In this document: one piece after another, positions 48,601 through 59,266 of the stretch
Position numbering within the stretch: the first letter of the stretch is position 1
Layout of the letters: each line of letters starts with the position of its first letter
Assembly (NCBI RefSeq): GCF_036711975.1
Contig: NC_091973.1
Span: 6,572,001 to 6,636,000 of the forward strand
Reading direction: 5' to 3'
DNA length: 64,000 nucleotides
Origin: Onthophagus taurus
Lineage: Eukaryota; Arthropoda; Insecta; Coleoptera; Scarabaeidae
Made by a program: the position numbers and the translations under genes
Notes under the pieces: model-generated
Database searches by the model: none
Told to the model about the DNA's origin: nothing
Seen by the model: only the letters and a program-made list of their open reading frames with translations

Positions 48601-51600
48601 ATCCATTAAGCGGGCAGAGAACGGTCGGCATGGATTTGGATATGTCCGAAGATGATCAAGTCATCCAAGCAATTGCTATTTCATTGGGAGAAGCCGGGCC
48701 ATCCACAGAAACAAAGAAAAAAGAGGATGATGACGTTACTCCATTATCTGAAGAACAAATCGACAATTTCACAGAAGGCGCCCTCCAGATTTGCTTAAAC
48801 TTAGTAGAAGAAATACCGGAATCCGTCTTCAAAGTATGCGACTTACTCGTAACGATAATGAAACGTAAAGGTTCCGAATTTCGCGATCAACTACTCAAAG
48901 ATTTTTGCGAAATGTTACGAGTCATTTATGCAAAATACGAAGCCGCCATCGATGAAGCGGAACGTCTCGAAAGTCCAGATCTGTTTGTCGAATCTTTCAA
49001 CAGTCTTCGTTTGGCGCATTACACTCACTTGCTTACGTTGTTCTTCGAAGTACCTCCTTATTTCGACATGAAAGGCGCCTGCGGATTGGCCATCTTCGAA
49101 TCTGGTTTAATACCCCACTTCGTAAAACTTATGGGAGTCGCCGAAAGGGCATTAAGATCTAATCAAAACGTTACTGTACCCAAATGGCTTACACCCGTCA
49201 TTTTATTATTGGATTGTTTAGGAAAAGTTGCGGTAAGCACTCGACGCAAAAATAGAATGCACTGCGTTACAAAGCGGTTATGGAAATGGTACGACGTTCT
49301 CTCAGGGAAATGGCAAACTTATTCCCCTGCGAATAATAAAATAATTAATGAAGCCTATTGGAACGGGGAACAATCAACAAGAATTACATGTGGGCGTCGT
49401 AGGTACACAATAAGTTTCACGAATATGCAGCAAATCAACGAGGAAAGCAGTAACAATCGGCCGATTTGTATGACCCCGATAAATTTAACTTTAGATCGAT
49501 GTTCCGATGGCAACCCGGAATTTTATGAAACCAAAGAACACGCCGAAGTAACCCTAACTGAAAAAGAAGCAAAACGTTGCGTACCAATTGCCGGATTCTG
49601 CCGGGTTCATTCTTTTGAAATCGTTAGATGTTGCGTCAAATTAATAAACGCCAACATCGATAAAGACACTTTACACGCAATTATGCGTTTGTGCTTGCGT
49701 TTAACCCAAGAATTCGACCTCGCCAAAGAGTTTGTCGTTGAAGGCGGGATCACCAGATTATTACAACTAAAAGAAAACATGGCTTTCGTCGGCTTTCGTA
49801 CTCTAGCCACACTCTTAATTCGCCACACACTTGAAGGCCCCTCAACTCTTGCCTACGCCATGGAAAAAGTAATGAGAGGACGTACGTTACCATCCACCCC
49901 ACCGCCTTACAAAGAATTAATGTTTATGCTTCGTTCTTTGGGAAGCGCCGTATCTAGAGATCCAGAGCGTTTCCTTGAGGTTGCTAAAAATACTCTGCGA
50001 ATCGATATTAGCAGTTTTAGACGATCGGAAGAAGCGGATAGCCGCATGCCGATGAAAACCGAGCCTTCAAATCGGACTCAAGCTCCGCAAATAAAAGAGC
50101 AAGAATCAATAGACGTGATTTACGAACTTCTAAACGCATTGATTTTACCGATTGATAACTCAACATCTTCAACGGAAGACGAAAGTTTTGATAGCCGCCA
50201 ACCGCCGAACGCACAAAATAAATCGAGTACTCGAGAATCCATGTCGCAACGTGCAACATTGTTATTAAACAGCAACGCGGGAAACAGCGACGTGTTAAAT
50301 ATTGATGGACCAGAGGAATTTCCGCGCGTTCGATTATTTCACGCAGCAAGCGAAATGAACTTGGACCCAAAAAATACCGAATCTCTTCGCAGTCGTCAAA
50401 TTCTAGCAAAGCACAATATATTAAAAATATTGGCTGACGCAGTCGTGTCTTACGCCGGGGTGGCCAAAATAATCACCGAATACTCTTACAAAGCTAAAAG
50501 TGGAGAACACGTTACCGAGGAATGTACTTGTTTGGCATTCTTATTCGATAAAATATTGCCCATAGTTGAAGAAGTCTCCGACCGCGATTGTTCCATTATG
50601 TGCAAAAACTTAATCTCTGGTATCGCATCTTGTAACCATTCGCCTGACGCTCAGTCCGCTTTGGTCACCGAAGTAAAAGCAGCTCTAATCCGAGCATTGC
50701 TTCTCACCGAATCTACAGAAAAACACAAACGCATTCAACATATCACCACCATGATACTCAACATGATAGAACAATGCCCGCCAGTTCAACAAGTTCGAAT
50801 TTTCAAAGCCCAAACGTTTAACGCGAACGTAAATAACATCGCGCGTTTAATGTTGCGTAAAGGGATATTTAACGATCTTGCTCGTGTTCCGTATTGTTTG
50901 GATATGTCCAGCCCAAATTTCCCAAACACTATTAATTCCGCTTTAAAACCCATGGAGTGTTTATCAAAAATCGTTAATCAACCAATTACTGGAAACGTCA
51001 CTGGAAATATTAAGAAACGCCCCAGAATTAACATAGACGATAATGGCACTACGCATAGCGGAACCACTTCCACCGAAGCAACAAACGCACAGGGCGAAGA
51101 AACAGTAGAAGATACTGAAAACACAGAACACGATGTAGCTTCTAGTTTAGAAGGGAACCCCATTTCATCAAACGCAATGGATGCTAATGTTCTCGATGAT
51201 ATAATGGAACGTCTTTTAGAACGCGGTCCCAACGTAGCTCTTGATACTACAATGGATCTTGATGATGATACCAACATGGGATTTGAGCATGAAAGAGATG
51301 CGACGGTTTGTTCATTAAAAATAACTTCAAATAAATCTCTATATATATATTTTTTTTTTTGAAATTTAGGAAGAATTAATGAGTACCGATTCGGGTGAAT
51401 CAGAAGACGAAGTGGATGACGATGAAAACGATGAAGATAATGAAGTAGAGGACGGCGATGGGGATGGCGACGATAACGACGACGATGATGACGAGGATGA
51501 AGATATCGATGAAGGGGATGAAGACGACGAAGACAACAACTACGACGACTTCGAAAATAGTAAATATTAATTTTTATGACAAAGTTTTTTACTATTTTAT

Positions 51601-54600
51601 TAAAATTTCTAGTCCCTAATGTAGATCGAGATGGAAACTTGGTGATGGTTCGTTGCCCGGATGATAGAGACGAATCTATTGGGTTAATACGCTACGACGA
51701 CAATGGATTCGCGATTCCGTTGTTTGAAGAGGCTACTAATACAAGTGACCAATCCGGTATTTTTTATTTAATTTTTTTCGTAGCATTGTCTCATAATTTT
51801 GTTTCAGCACCAACAACTCATCCTTTATTAGTTTCACGTCACAACGCCGATGCTAACGCGCCAACTGCATCCCGTACTCAACGAGCGAATAGAACAAGAC
51901 GCTATCAATATTTACAATTAGGAACGCGTGGAGCTCAACCCCCCGTTATTTTACAAAGATTACTTGGCCCCGCCGCCCAAAATATCCATTTGAGTTCGAA
52001 TCAAATGCTTAATTCACCCGGATTACGCGATTCCGCCAGAGTTGTCGTAATGGATAACTTTGGAATATTCCCATCAGTTGAGGAACAAATCGATTTTGTC
52101 GATCAAGGATATTTGTTTGGGCCAAGTATGATGGCGACGATTAATCATATTCCCGTGGCGTTACATTGGTGGAAGGAGGAGTCGCGATTTATCGATGGCG
52201 AATCTATGCACGACATAGTTACTTACATATGTAATAGATTAGTTCCAACATTGCTAAAACATAAGTGTTTGGAAATGCAAGAAAGAAAACGTAAATCCGA
52301 ATTGGAAGAAAAAACCAAACAAAAGTTTAAACCCGTCGAAAGTCGGCGACAAGTTGAAGACGACGCTCAAGAACCAAGCAGCGGAAATACAACCACCGTA
52401 GGAACGGGAAATACTGAAAATCGTACAGATAACATGGAAAATACAATTTATGGTAAGTTTTTTTTTTACTTTAATTTTTTTAAACTACAAATATAATGGT
52501 AGATTCGGACGAAGAAATTGATGGCGTGGTACCAATCGACGATCCCAGATTTAATATTGCAAATACGTCAACACCAATGGCATCCATTTCTTCAGAGAAT
52601 CAATTGGAACAACAATTAATTCGAGTCGTTAACTCTTTAGGTAGGTAACGAAGTAATCCTCACCTTGACTTATACAGGGTGTCAAATCTCTGAAATATAG
52701 TGATTGGCCATATCTTCGCTATTTATGGTTTTAAAGAAAAATGTTTCAAATACAAGTTTCTTTATTAATCGTGGCGCATTTTTTAGTTTCGTTACTATGG
52801 CAACCAACATTGTTATTTTAAATGGGATGCATATGTTTTTTTTGCAAATTTTGATGTGATATGTGATATCAAATCATATGGTTGTATAAAAAAAAATCGA
52901 GAAAGAATGCATTTACATTAAAGAACATTATACAGGTGATTCAAAAAACCGCTGACAGACTTCTAGGGCAGGTAATAAAAAGCCCTTTTTTAAAAATATT
53001 TTCAACGCCACTGCTAATTTTGTCAAACGGGTAGTATTTTCGTGTAAAATGATCAATTATTTACCAATTGGTCTCTTACAAAACTTTGATAAAAGCAACA
53101 GTTTTTGATTGGATTAACAAATTTTCTACAAACGTGTTTTTCTTAAAAACTATTGCTTTGATCAAAGTTTTGTAAGAGACCAATTGATAGATAATTGACC
53201 ACTTTACACGAAAATACTGCCCGTTTGACAAAATTAGCAATGGCGTAGACAATATTTTTAAAAAAGGGCTTTTTATTGCAGGTAATGTTAAATTTTAAAG
53301 AAACTTTGACCCGTTATATCTCGTTAAGGAGGAATTTGCGACCCCATGTATATTAAGACTATTTATTCATCTTAATTTTTCATGTATTATCTACTTTAGA
53401 AGTCTGTCAGCGGTTGTTTGAATCACCCTATATATACGGGGTGTTTTATTAGTATCTCGGCGGTCGATAGTTACTAAACCGTTTGAAAAACAAAAAAAAA
53501 TATTTTATACAAAAGTTGTTTGACTCGTCACTTTCTATCACGTAAAATTATTTTCACTTATACAGAGTGTTCCATTTAAGCGTAACAGAGAGTACGTAAA
53601 TTTATTTAAATAAACAGCCTGTATATTTTATCATATTATGAATACAACTAAATTTGTTTATACAACCGTATATGTTACTATTTCACAGCATTTATAGTTC
53701 CTGAGATATTCAATTGTTCTTCAATTTGATGTTTAATCGATTTAGAGCTTATAAATAAAAAATGGTAATAATTGGGTTCAATCTTGTTATGGATCTAGTC
53801 TTTATGGCCCATTACTAAGGTTTTATGTATAAAAAGTTTTTCTCCATCGCTTTTAGTTTTTGAGTTACGATTGAGTTAATTTTCGAAAATCAACAATTTT
53901 GATGTTTAATCGATTTAGACCTTATAAATAAAAAATGGTAATAATTGGGTTCAATCTTGTTATGGATCTAGTCTTTATGGCCCATTACTAAGGTTTTATG
54001 TATAAAAAGTTTTTTTCCATCGCTTTTAGTTTTTGAGTTACGATTGAGTTAATTTTCGAAAATCAACAATTTTGATGTTTAATCGGTTTAGAGCTTATAA
54101 GTCAAAAATAGTAATAATTGGGTTCAATCTTGTTATGGATTTAGTCTTTATGGCCCATTACTAATGTTTTATGTATAAAAAGTTTTTCTCCATCGCTTTT
54201 AGTTTTTGAGTTATGATTGAGTTAATTTTCGAAAATCAACAATTTTGATGTTTAGCCGATTTAGAGCTTATAAATAAAAAATGGTAATAATTGGGTTCAA
54301 TCTTTTTATGGATCTAGTCTTTATGGTCCATTACTAAGGTTTTATGTATAAAAAGTTTTTCTTCGTCGCTTTTAATTTTTGAGTTATGATTGAGTTAATT
54401 TTCGAAAATCAACAATTTTGACGTTTAATCGATTTAGAGTAGTAGTGTTCACTAATTTTTGATCAAAATCAACTTTTTATATCAATTGATATTTATTTGG
54501 TTATTTCTTTCCATCTCAATTTTAATATAATTGAAATAAAACTATGTGTATTTATAGATGGATGGTTTTTTTTTATTGTCGGCTCTACCGGTTTCGATTG

Positions 54601-57600
54601 TTAAATTCAATCATCTTCAGGAACTAGCCACGTCATTAAACATATTTAAAAAAATATATATATATCTTGTTTATTATTTTAGCTGTTATCTTCTTGATTC
54701 TGATTATTATTTATTTCTTCTTCTCTTTGTTACCTTGTTAATTTACTCAAAAAGCTTTCTTTGCACCACTACACGCCATGTGTTTCTTTTCAAAAGATAA
54801 GTAAATTAACAAGGTAACAAAGAGAAGAAGAAATAAATAATAATCAGAATCAAGAAGATAACAGATATGTTTTTTTTTTAAATATGTTTAATGACGTGGC
54901 TAGCTCCTGAAGATGATTGAATTTAACAATCGAAACCGGTAGAGCCGACAATAAAAAAAACCATCCATCTATAAATACACATAGTTTTATTTCAATTATA
55001 TTTTTATATAAATGTCTTGCCAAGATCGACCGAAGGGTTTAAAGTAATCTTCCTTTTTTTTTGCTCTGAGGCCCAGATATTAGATATTTCAGATTCATGA
55101 TTTTCTTGGCGATCGACTCAAAACTGCTTTGCGATCGACGTTATGGACACCACTGCTATACACGCTGTTTATAAAGCTCAGTTACTTTTGATGTTTTTCA
55201 AATGCCTTTTTCTTAAGTTTTTTAAATGGAACAACCTGTATATTGTGTGCTAGATGAATTGCTCATGAAGTTCCCTTTAATTAATGAGAAGTATGTCATA
55301 TGTCTAACTTTAATAATTTTCCTGATATTTAGAATTTAAAGAAAAATGTGTAATAAAATATATATGTTGACAGCTTTAAATGTCAAAAAAATTTCAGTTT
55401 CATCAATTTTTTGACATTTAAAGCTGTCAACGGCGTTATTTCGGCGCCTACTTTGATTATAATTTGCTGATTTAATATTTTTTAGAGAACGCATTTTTTC
55501 TCGATTTTTTTCTTATACAACCATATGATTTGATATGTTCATCCCGTAGATTGATTTATCCTCCATCAAAATATGCAAAAAAACATATGCAACCCATTTA
55601 AAATAACAATGTTGGTTGCCATGGCAACGAAATAAAAAAATAATGCTAATAAATAAATATCGCCAAAATATGCGCCATATTAAATAAAGAAGTTATTGGC
55701 TATATTCCAAACATTTGGCACACCCTGTATATAAAAAATATGATGGTACACTCTCTGTATATAAAATTTATTTTGTTATTTTTTTATTTGATGATTATGA
55801 AGATGGAACATCCCAATCAGATTCATCATCTTTGAGTTTACCAAATTTACCGCCTCTACCTTCACCTCTGGATGTGGATCCATCGCGTACAGAAGAAGCT
55901 CAAGAACAACGCGATGAGCCTTCTGAAGAACATCAAGAGGAAGATGCTGAAGATGAAAGTGTTGACACTCAAAGTGGGACATCAAATTTATTCTCAAACG
56001 TTTATCAAAGAACTTATCCGTTTAATACGCCCAGTCTTTTAAGACCTTTGTTCCATTATCATCTGCCATTAAGTGTTGGGTCAACGGAATCATCTGCTGA
56101 TTTGTTGAGGCAAATGGATAGTCAAATTCCTCAACAGCAATCAGCGGCACCTCAAAATAACGAAGAAGGTTCATCATCGCAATCAAGCAGCGGTGATCAA
56201 GCTTCGACCAGTCAAGAACAAACCGGAGCCAGCGATAATGCAAGAAATTCGGAGGTGAATGAAGATATTCCCGAAGGTGTTGATCCGTCTTTCTTGGATG
56301 CGCTTCCGCCGGAAATGAGACGTGAAGTTTTAGAACAACATAGGTTGTTGAGATTGCAACAAAGGATGTCATCAACAACAACCGCTTCTACGTCGGATCA
56401 AGCGACAGCAAGTGGCTCAAACGAAGTCAGCCCCGAATTTTTAGCTGCTTTACCACCGTCGTTACAAGAAGAAGTTTTAACGCAACAGAGATTAGAACAA
56501 CAACGACAAGCAGCAGCTCACGCGAATCCCGATGAACCAGTCGATGCGGGCGCATTTTTTGAGACTTTACAACCGTCGTTGCGCACCATGATTTTGTCAG
56601 ATATGGAGGAGTCTCAAATGTCGGTTTTACCACCCGATTTGGCAGCTGAAGCGCAAACGTTACGCCGAGATTGGGAGGCTCGAAATCGACAGATCGTCCA
56701 AGAAAGATTTTTCCATAGCAATTTAACTACTATAATACGCCACTCGGCGCGCGGGGGAAGAACGCGATTCACATCTTTACTACCTCATAGACAACATTGG
56801 AATTGGGCTTCTAGAGGCGATACGTTGCCGCAGAGTAGTACAGCTGGAAATATAAAAATACGAGGTAGACAGCTTCTCGATCATGAATCACTTTCTTGTT
56901 TGTTAGTTTTACTTTTCGTCGATGACCCAAAGTTAAATACGGGGCGATTACACAGAGTGATAAGAAATTTGTGTTACCATATTCCAACGAGAGATTGGGT
57001 TGTTAAAGCTCTTTTGTCGATTATCGATAGGAGCGTCCACGTCAAACCCGACGAAAGCTTAAATAAACCAAAACGACTCCCAAGACCCGGACCACTCACT
57101 TCAAAATTACTCACCGATTCGAAAAATATGGGAAACGGCGCCAATTGGTTAAATATCAGAATGGAGGCCGCCTTAGGATGCCACGCGAACGTTTTTATTG
57201 TAAATAGAGCAACGGGAAAACGAAACAACGTTACCATATCGATTCACCCCCAAGCGGCACCGATCGTTTGTAAACACGCATTGGATCTCTTCACTTCGCT
57301 CTCTAGAAGCTTCCCGACGTTCTTATTACCATTAAAAGCAAAAGACAAAACAAAAACGCCCGCGCCGATAAAATCGAAAAATGAATCAACCGATTTCTGG
57401 GATATGCTTTTAAAATTGGACGCCGCTAGTACCAAAAAAGGAAAGAGTTTAGCAAAAACCCACAGCAATTTAAATTTGAATTCCGAAACCGAAAACACTG
57501 CCCTTAGTTTCGAACAGTCCGCCTTTGGCCAATTATTAATTATGTTATCCTCACCCGTTATTCAAGCTAGTATCCCCCTCACCGATAAACTATTAAGACT

Positions 57601-59046
57601 CCTCTCCGTTATTTCAACCGGAATGCCCGAATTGGCCAAAAGTTCCGACTCTCCAAGATCAAATCGAATTAGTTGGCAAAATTTCGAAAGCGTTTCCGCC
57701 CCCGAAGTCGCCCTCAACTTAGCCGTAAACGTACTAACATACAAAAGTTGCTCCGAAGAAGGATTAGAAGAAGTAACAACGTTACTCCTAAACTTATCCA
57801 ATTGCTCTGTAGATATGAGCTTCACCATATTAAATTTATTATTGAAAGGAGCTTTGCGAATCGGCGAAATCGTTCGGACCCAAATTCAAGCGATGCTTGT
57901 TGACTTAAAGAACGTTCATTTAAACAACGAACATAAAAAGTCGCAAGAAGACGTCAATCCAACCACCTCGAAAGGCGTGGTAAACAACCGATTTACAAAA
58001 GAAACCGTCGTTATAACTGCCTCAACCAAAGTAAAAACTTCTTGTGATTTACAACTCCCCTCAATGATACCATTAACTTCGAAATCATCAAGCCAAATAT
58101 TCTTTTTGCGCGTTCTTAGAGTAATCGTTCAGATCCGCGATGCCATTAAAAAATCGTTAGAGAAAGAAGAAAAACCATCGCAACCGCCATTGCATCATTT
58201 AAGCGATCAATTAGATGAATTAGAAAATTTATGGAACACTTTAAGCCAATGTCTTCTTGAATTGGAGCACACTCCAGATCATCACGCCGTGTTAGTGCTA
58301 CAACCTGCCGTGGAAGCCTTCTTTTTGGTTCACTCGCCAATACAAGAGGCTCTTGTTACTTCAGAACAATCCAGATTATCAACCGCACCCGTCGTTGATC
58401 CTGTACAAGACTCCCCTGAAACATCAACGCAGGGCAGTAGTCAAGAAGTAAACACCCAAGATAACAACGGTCAAGCTAACAGAGCAGTTAGCGTTCCAGC
58501 GGACCAACAAAAATTCTTAAATTTCGCTGAAAAACATCGCACAGTTCTTAATCAAATCTTACGACAAACAACCGCGCATTTAGCGGATGGACCATTTTCC
58601 GTTTTAGTCGACCACACTAGAGTTTTAGACTTTGATATTAAAAGGAGATATTTTAGAACTGAATTGGAGAGGCTCGATCAAAATTTAAGACGAGAAGAAA
58701 CTGCCGTACACGTTAGAAGAGAGCACGTGTTTGAAGATTCATTTAGAGAATTGTATAGGAGGACGCCAGAGGAATGGAAGAATAGATTCTATATTGTCTT
58801 TGAAGGTATTTTTTTTTATATTAAAAGTATTAAATTTTATTTATGGTTTTTATGTAGATGAGGAAGGCCAAGATGCAGGTGGGCTACTTAGAGAGTGGTA
58901 TATGATAATATCGCGCGACATTTTTAATCCAATGTATGCGCTGTTCACCGTTTCTCCTGGAGATCGTGTTACATACATGATAAACTCCGCTAGTCATTAC
59001 AACCCAAATCATTTGTGTTACTACAAATTCGTTGGACGCGTAATTG
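36674..59046 (+). CDS. Huwe1: HUWE1 HECT-type E3 ubiquitin ligase (3' end beyond window)
   Basis: Twelve exons in phase: 36674-36701, 36755-37065, 39797-40036, 40124-40366, 45128-45399, 45455-51305, 51370-51559, 51613-51756, 51808-52452, 52503-52640, 55803-58805, 58858-59046 (11,254 nt, 3,751 codons). Domains in order: armadillo-like DUF908/DUF913 N-terminal ring region (about 110-900), UBA with [14 protein letters not shown] (about 1376-1416), UIM-like [16 protein letters not shown] (about 1429), WWE with [14 protein letters not shown] (about 1637-1715), an Asp/Glu-rich tract (exon 7), ubiquitin-binding repeats with [26 protein letters not shown] and [10 protein letters not shown] (about 2846-2990), then the HECT N-lobe ([18 protein letters not shown]). 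The HECT remainder, with the catalytic Cys, lies past 64000. HUWE1 ubiquitylates misfolded and chromatin proteins. The family-typical start corresponds to MKIDH at 36802; the ATG at 36674 adds 25 in-frame residues. Confidence 0.97.
37088..39238. mobile_element. Inverted-repeat element carrying satellite B (Huwe1 intron 2)
   Basis: The left end tacagggtgattcacataa (37089) and the right end, complement of ttatgtgaatcactctata (39220-39238), form imperfect ~19-bp TIRs next to TA. The interior is about 320 bp of AT-rich sequence plus ten satellite B monomers. No transposase. The right inner flank (tcgatctctaaagtgagg) also occurs at 42713. Confidence 0.7.
37405..39150 (+). repeat. Satellite B, array 1 (~173-bp monomer, ~10 copies)
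   Basis: gatttagagcttataaataa recurs near 37410, 37583 (variant), 37752, 37924, 38100 and onward every ~172-174 bp. Each unit has cttttagtttttgagtt, then about 20 bp later cgaaaatcaacaattttgat, the same order of blocks as in satellite A. Copies are ~95% alike by eye. Confidence 0.93.
39239..39796. repeat. Inverted-repeat scrap in Huwe1 intron 2
   Basis: 39297-39345 (cataacttaatttttttaaa, then caccccccatattttattgc) pairs with 39541-39590. A further cagggtgttccatt end lies at 39619. The remainder to the acceptor at 39796 is plain AT-rich intron. Confidence 0.55.
41318..41592. repeat. Palindrome with GC-rich ~108-nt hairpin core
   Basis: Outer arms agggctccctaactttttaa and ttaaaaaattagagagctct enclose arms with gagaaacagaa/ttctgtttctc. 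The core 41382-41490 has ~45-bp arms (caatcggaacagatg, tgcgtcccagacag, gtcgcgcc and complements) around a tttacctatataaag loop. Confidence 0.8.
41608..42330. mobile_element. Palindromic hammerhead-type element, one motif left
   Basis: Flanked by an exact 12-bp duplication ATTATTTGACAT (41596-41607 and 42331-42342). Arms 41608-42000 and 42060-42297 are inverted (aataacctcttacttgcttt, gaacatggtgaaaacaaattg and complements). The ribozyme-like motif is present in the left arm at 41652 and deleted from the right arm, where gatcgaagcatatt joins directly. Confidence 0.78.
41652..41692 (-). ncRNA. Hammerhead-ribozyme-like motif
   Basis: Minus strand: stem I TTCGA, core CTGAAGA, T, stem II GAGGT/ACCTC, GAAAC, CA turn, GTA, then TCGAA completing a perfect 5-bp stem I. 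Both stems differ in sequence from the other copies yet remain paired. Confidence 0.6.
42955..43340 (+). pseudogene. Mariner-like transposase (DUF4817 family), C-terminal half
   Basis: Reads [37 protein letters not shown] and [12 protein letters not shown] with the second catalytic Asp. Then come RFPERWIGR, a frameshift, and remnants of the LNPLDFFLWGYLK block with stops. Same family as 32634-33112, which holds the other half. Confidence 0.75.
43341..43619. other. AT-rich spacer within the intron 4 element
   Basis: No feature recognised. Confidence 0.3.
44093..44136 (-). ncRNA. Hammerhead-ribozyme-like motif (left arm)
   Basis: Minus strand: stem I GTTC, core CTGAAGA, T, stem II GACTA/TAGTC with an A-rich loop, GAAAC, CG turn, GTT, then GAGC, which pairs with GTTC using one G-T wobble. 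Confidence 0.6.
44299..44342 (+). ncRNA. Hammerhead-ribozyme-like motif (right arm)
   Basis: Plus-strand mirror of 44093-44136, identical in all motif positions. Confidence 0.6.
52933..53430. mobile_element. Nested foldback element
   Basis: The ends caggtgattcaaaaaaccgc and the complement of cggttgtttgaatcaccct, with arms extending inward ~200 bp (aaaaagccctttttta, tcttacaaaactttgat), make almost the whole 498 bp one imperfect hairpin. No coding content. Confidence 0.75.
53725..54445 (+). repeat. Satellite B, array 2 (~175-bp monomer, ~4 copies)
   Basis: Same monomer and orientation as 37405-39150 (gatttagagcttataaataa, cttttagtttttgagtta), with slightly more divergent copies. Confidence 0.92.
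54582..54624 (-). ncRNA. Hammerhead-ribozyme-like motif (left arm)
   Basis: Minus strand: stem I GTTC, core CTGAAGA, T, stem II GATTG/CAATC, GAAAC, CG turn, GTA, GAGC (one wobble pair in stem I). Confidence 0.6.
54903..54945 (+). ncRNA. Hammerhead-ribozyme-like motif (right arm)
   Basis: Plus strand: stem I GCTC/GAGC fully paired, core CTGAAGA, T, stem II GATTG/CAATC, GAAAC, CG turn, GTA. It differs from the left arm by the one base that restores the wobble pair. Confidence 0.62.
55369..55433. repeat. Short perfect hairpin
   Basis: ttgacagctttaaatgtcaa and its complement, separated by about 20 bp, inside the intron 10 element. The surrounding 55239-55490 shows nothing else. Confidence 0.7.
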
Positions 59047-59266
59047 GTAAGAAAAAAATTTTAAATATACTGTTGGAAATAATTCACGAGTACACCCTGT
59101 ATAATCTAAACGCGTGTGTCAAGCGCAATTTTTTTTTTATCTATATTATACATAATTGTATAACACCTAAATACATACTAATTAGTTATTTATTTTGAAC
59201 ACCAAATTAAACTAGATAATGTTTTGCAGCTTTTTCTAGTGGTCCAGTCTCTTTGCCCATAATATA
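59047..59266. other. Start of Huwe1 intron 12
   Basis: Plain AT-rich intron after donor gtaagaaaa. The expected next exon (HECT residues after KFVGRVI) is not found anywhere up to 64000. Confidence 0.5.

Larger units (their letters stand above)
54487..55001. mobile_element. Palindromic hammerhead-type element in intron 10
   Basis: 54529-54997 is a near-perfect palindrome (aattgaaataaaactatgtg through the complement) with a loop around 54760-54790. TTTTATATCAAT at 54475-54486 and TTTTATATAAAT at 55002-55013 look like a 12-bp duplication with one mismatch. Each arm carries a ribozyme-like motif. Confidence 0.75.
53563..55238. mobile_element. Nested TIR element carrying satellite B and a hammerhead-type unit
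   Basis: The ends cagagtgttccatttaag (53563) and the complement of tttaaatggaacaacctg (ending 55238) give ~17-bp TIRs next to TA. Inside are four satellite B monomers and the palindrome at 54529-54997. Confidence 0.65.
52675..55727. mobile_element. 3-kb inverted-repeat element filling Huwe1 intron 10
   Basis: The left end cagggtgtcaaatctctgaa (52675) and the complement of aacatttggcacaccctg (ending 55727) lie next to TA. The arms stay related for ~250 bp (ggccatatcttc, caaccaacattgttatttta, atatggttgtataa). Two further inverted-repeat elements and satellite B are nested inside. About 100 bp of intron lies outside it. Confidence 0.75.

Noticed and set aside
51379..51570. Stand-alone acidic protein
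   Set aside because: It is Huwe1 exon 51370-51559 with intron read-through.
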